From NCBI RefSeq assembly GCF_011008935.1, contig NZ_JAAIVJ010000003.1, positions 62,001 to 126,000 on the forward strand: a stretch of 64,000 nt of DNA, read 5' to 3'. Origin of the DNA: Tabrizicola oligotrophica (lineage in GTDB: Bacteria > Pseudomonadota > Alphaproteobacteria > Rhodobacterales > Rhodobacteraceae). Positions 63,545-64,000 of this stretch are shown piece after piece. Each line of letters begins with the position of its first letter. Position 1 is the stretch's first letter. A program made the translations under genes and the position numbers. The notes under the pieces were generated by a model. It was not told where the DNA came from, ran no database searches, and saw only the letters and a program-made list of their open reading frames with translations.

Positions 63545-64000
63545 CTACGGCGCGAGGAAATCGCGCTGCCATCCGGGAAGGAACTCCACCCGATCACAGC
63601 CGGCGAATTTTGCCAGTCGGTGCAACTCGGCCTCCAGCCTGCCGAGCCGGACCTTGGTCAGCCGCACCCCGACCTCGGGCCAGAAGGCCCTGACCCGCAG
63701 AACCGACTCGGCCTTGAACGCCTTGGCGTCCAGCCGTCCGACCAGACGGTCGCCTTCCAGCACCGGAAAGACATAATAGCCCCAGCGACGCTTCGGTTCG
63801 GGGACGAAAACCTCGATCCGGTAGTAAAAGCCGAACAGATGGTCGGCCCGCGCCCGGTCGCGCAGCGCCGGATCGAAGGGCGACAGGATGCGCAGGCGCG
63901 GGCTGATGTCCGGGGCCTCTGCCAGCACCTCCGGCCGAACAAGCGCCTTGCGCGGGCTGCCGTCGGCACCTTCCAGCAGCACCTCCACGATCTCACCCCG
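63545..64000 (-). CDS. YcaQ-like winged-helix DNA glycosylase family protein, C-terminal part (partial)
   Basis: The frame is open to the window edge; 151 C-terminal residues are visible. FYYRIEVFVPEPKRRWGYYV, FPVLEGDRLVGRLDAKA and VRAFWPEVGV are the C-terminal pattern of the YcaQ/AlkX (DUF1006, HTH_42) family, some of which are DNA glycosylases that unhook interstrand crosslinks. The DNA-binding N-terminal part, and therefore the catalytic motif, is outside the window, so activity cannot be judged. The upstream gene context is unknown. Confidence 0.8.
   Translation of the reverse strand, partial: RGEIVEVLLEGADGSPRKALVRPEVLAEAPDISPRLRILSPFDPALRDRARADHLFGFYYRIEVFVPEPKRRWGYYVFPVLEGDRLVGRLDAKAFKAESVLRVRAFWPEVGVRLTKVRLGRLEAELHRLAKFAGCDRVEFLPGWQRDFLAP

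Overview
The window is chromosomal backbone of a high-GC alphaproteobacterium, almost certainly from the Rhodobacterales (Rhodobacteraceae/Paracoccaceae, Rhodobacter/Paracoccus-like). The reasons are: gltD and gltB separated by a small secreted-protein gene; a short RNase D fused by overlap to an rnd-kdsD-lptC-lptA-lptB operon; hpf-ptsN without rpoN; GT14-type glycosyltransferases with long C-terminal extensions; a Hint-domain protein next to dap genes; and GC-rich palindromic intergenic repeats. I see no phage, insertion sequence, plasmid functions, CRISPR array or rRNA operon. One tRNA gene (Leu, CAG) is present.

Layout. 1-1.98 kb: 3' end of rsmD, a cupin-SnoaL fusion and a TSUP permease. 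1.99-8.7 kb: glutamate synthase operon (gltD, secreted protein, gltB, minus strand). 8.8-10.6 kb: NDUFA9-like SDR and uppP. 10.8-15.7 kb: tRNA-Leu, then a plus-strand run rnd, kdsD, lptC, lptA, lptB, hpf, ptsN. 15.7-25.1 kb: a surface-polysaccharide region (four glycosyltransferases, galU, kdsB, cysQ, a KpsM-like ABC permease and an SH3 protein). 25.2-29.3 kb: dnaK, dnaJ and radC behind a sigma-32-type promoter. 29.3-34.7 kb: a PstS-like/OmpA fusion, an uncharacterised membrane-anchored protein and secA. 34.9-37.8 kb: parvulin PPIase, argJ, mutT and a 46-residue small protein. 37.85-43.4 kb: rimP-nusA-ylxR-infB operon (minus). 43.5-51.5 kb: cupin, beta-carbonic anhydrase, unknown helical protein, M17 aminopeptidase, NlpC/P60 protein, DUF2794, asparaginase, IalB-like protein, rlmN and a NYN/LOTUS protein. 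51.8-57.8 kb: glutathione-dependent formaldehyde dehydrogenase, two tandem I78 inhibitor lipoproteins, cytochrome c', an MltB-type transglycosylase and rnr. 58-62.1 kb: GNAT, dapE, Hint protein, unknown protein and dapD (lysine/mDAP synthesis). 62.2-64 kb: LOG-family protein, AHSA1-type protein and the 3' part of a YcaQ-like gene.

Shared themes. Cell-envelope construction recurs: Kdo synthesis (kdsD, kdsB), LPS transport (lptCAB), the undecaprenyl carrier (uppP), peptidoglycan precursors (dapD, dapE), peptidoglycan remodelling (transglycosylase, NlpC/P60), Sec export (secA) and periplasmic folding. The second theme is RNA and protein homeostasis (nusA, infB, rimP, hpf, rlmN, rnr, rnd, dnaKJ). 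I found no clearly new multi-gene system. The most interesting leads are the possible attenuator just before rimP, the PBP-OmpA/anchored-protein pair beside secA, the secreted protein inside the gltDB operon, the polysaccharide permease with no ATPase partner, the cysteine-less Hint protein and the long inverted repeat at 57.9 kb. Protein family names come from recognising sequence motifs by eye, not from database searches.
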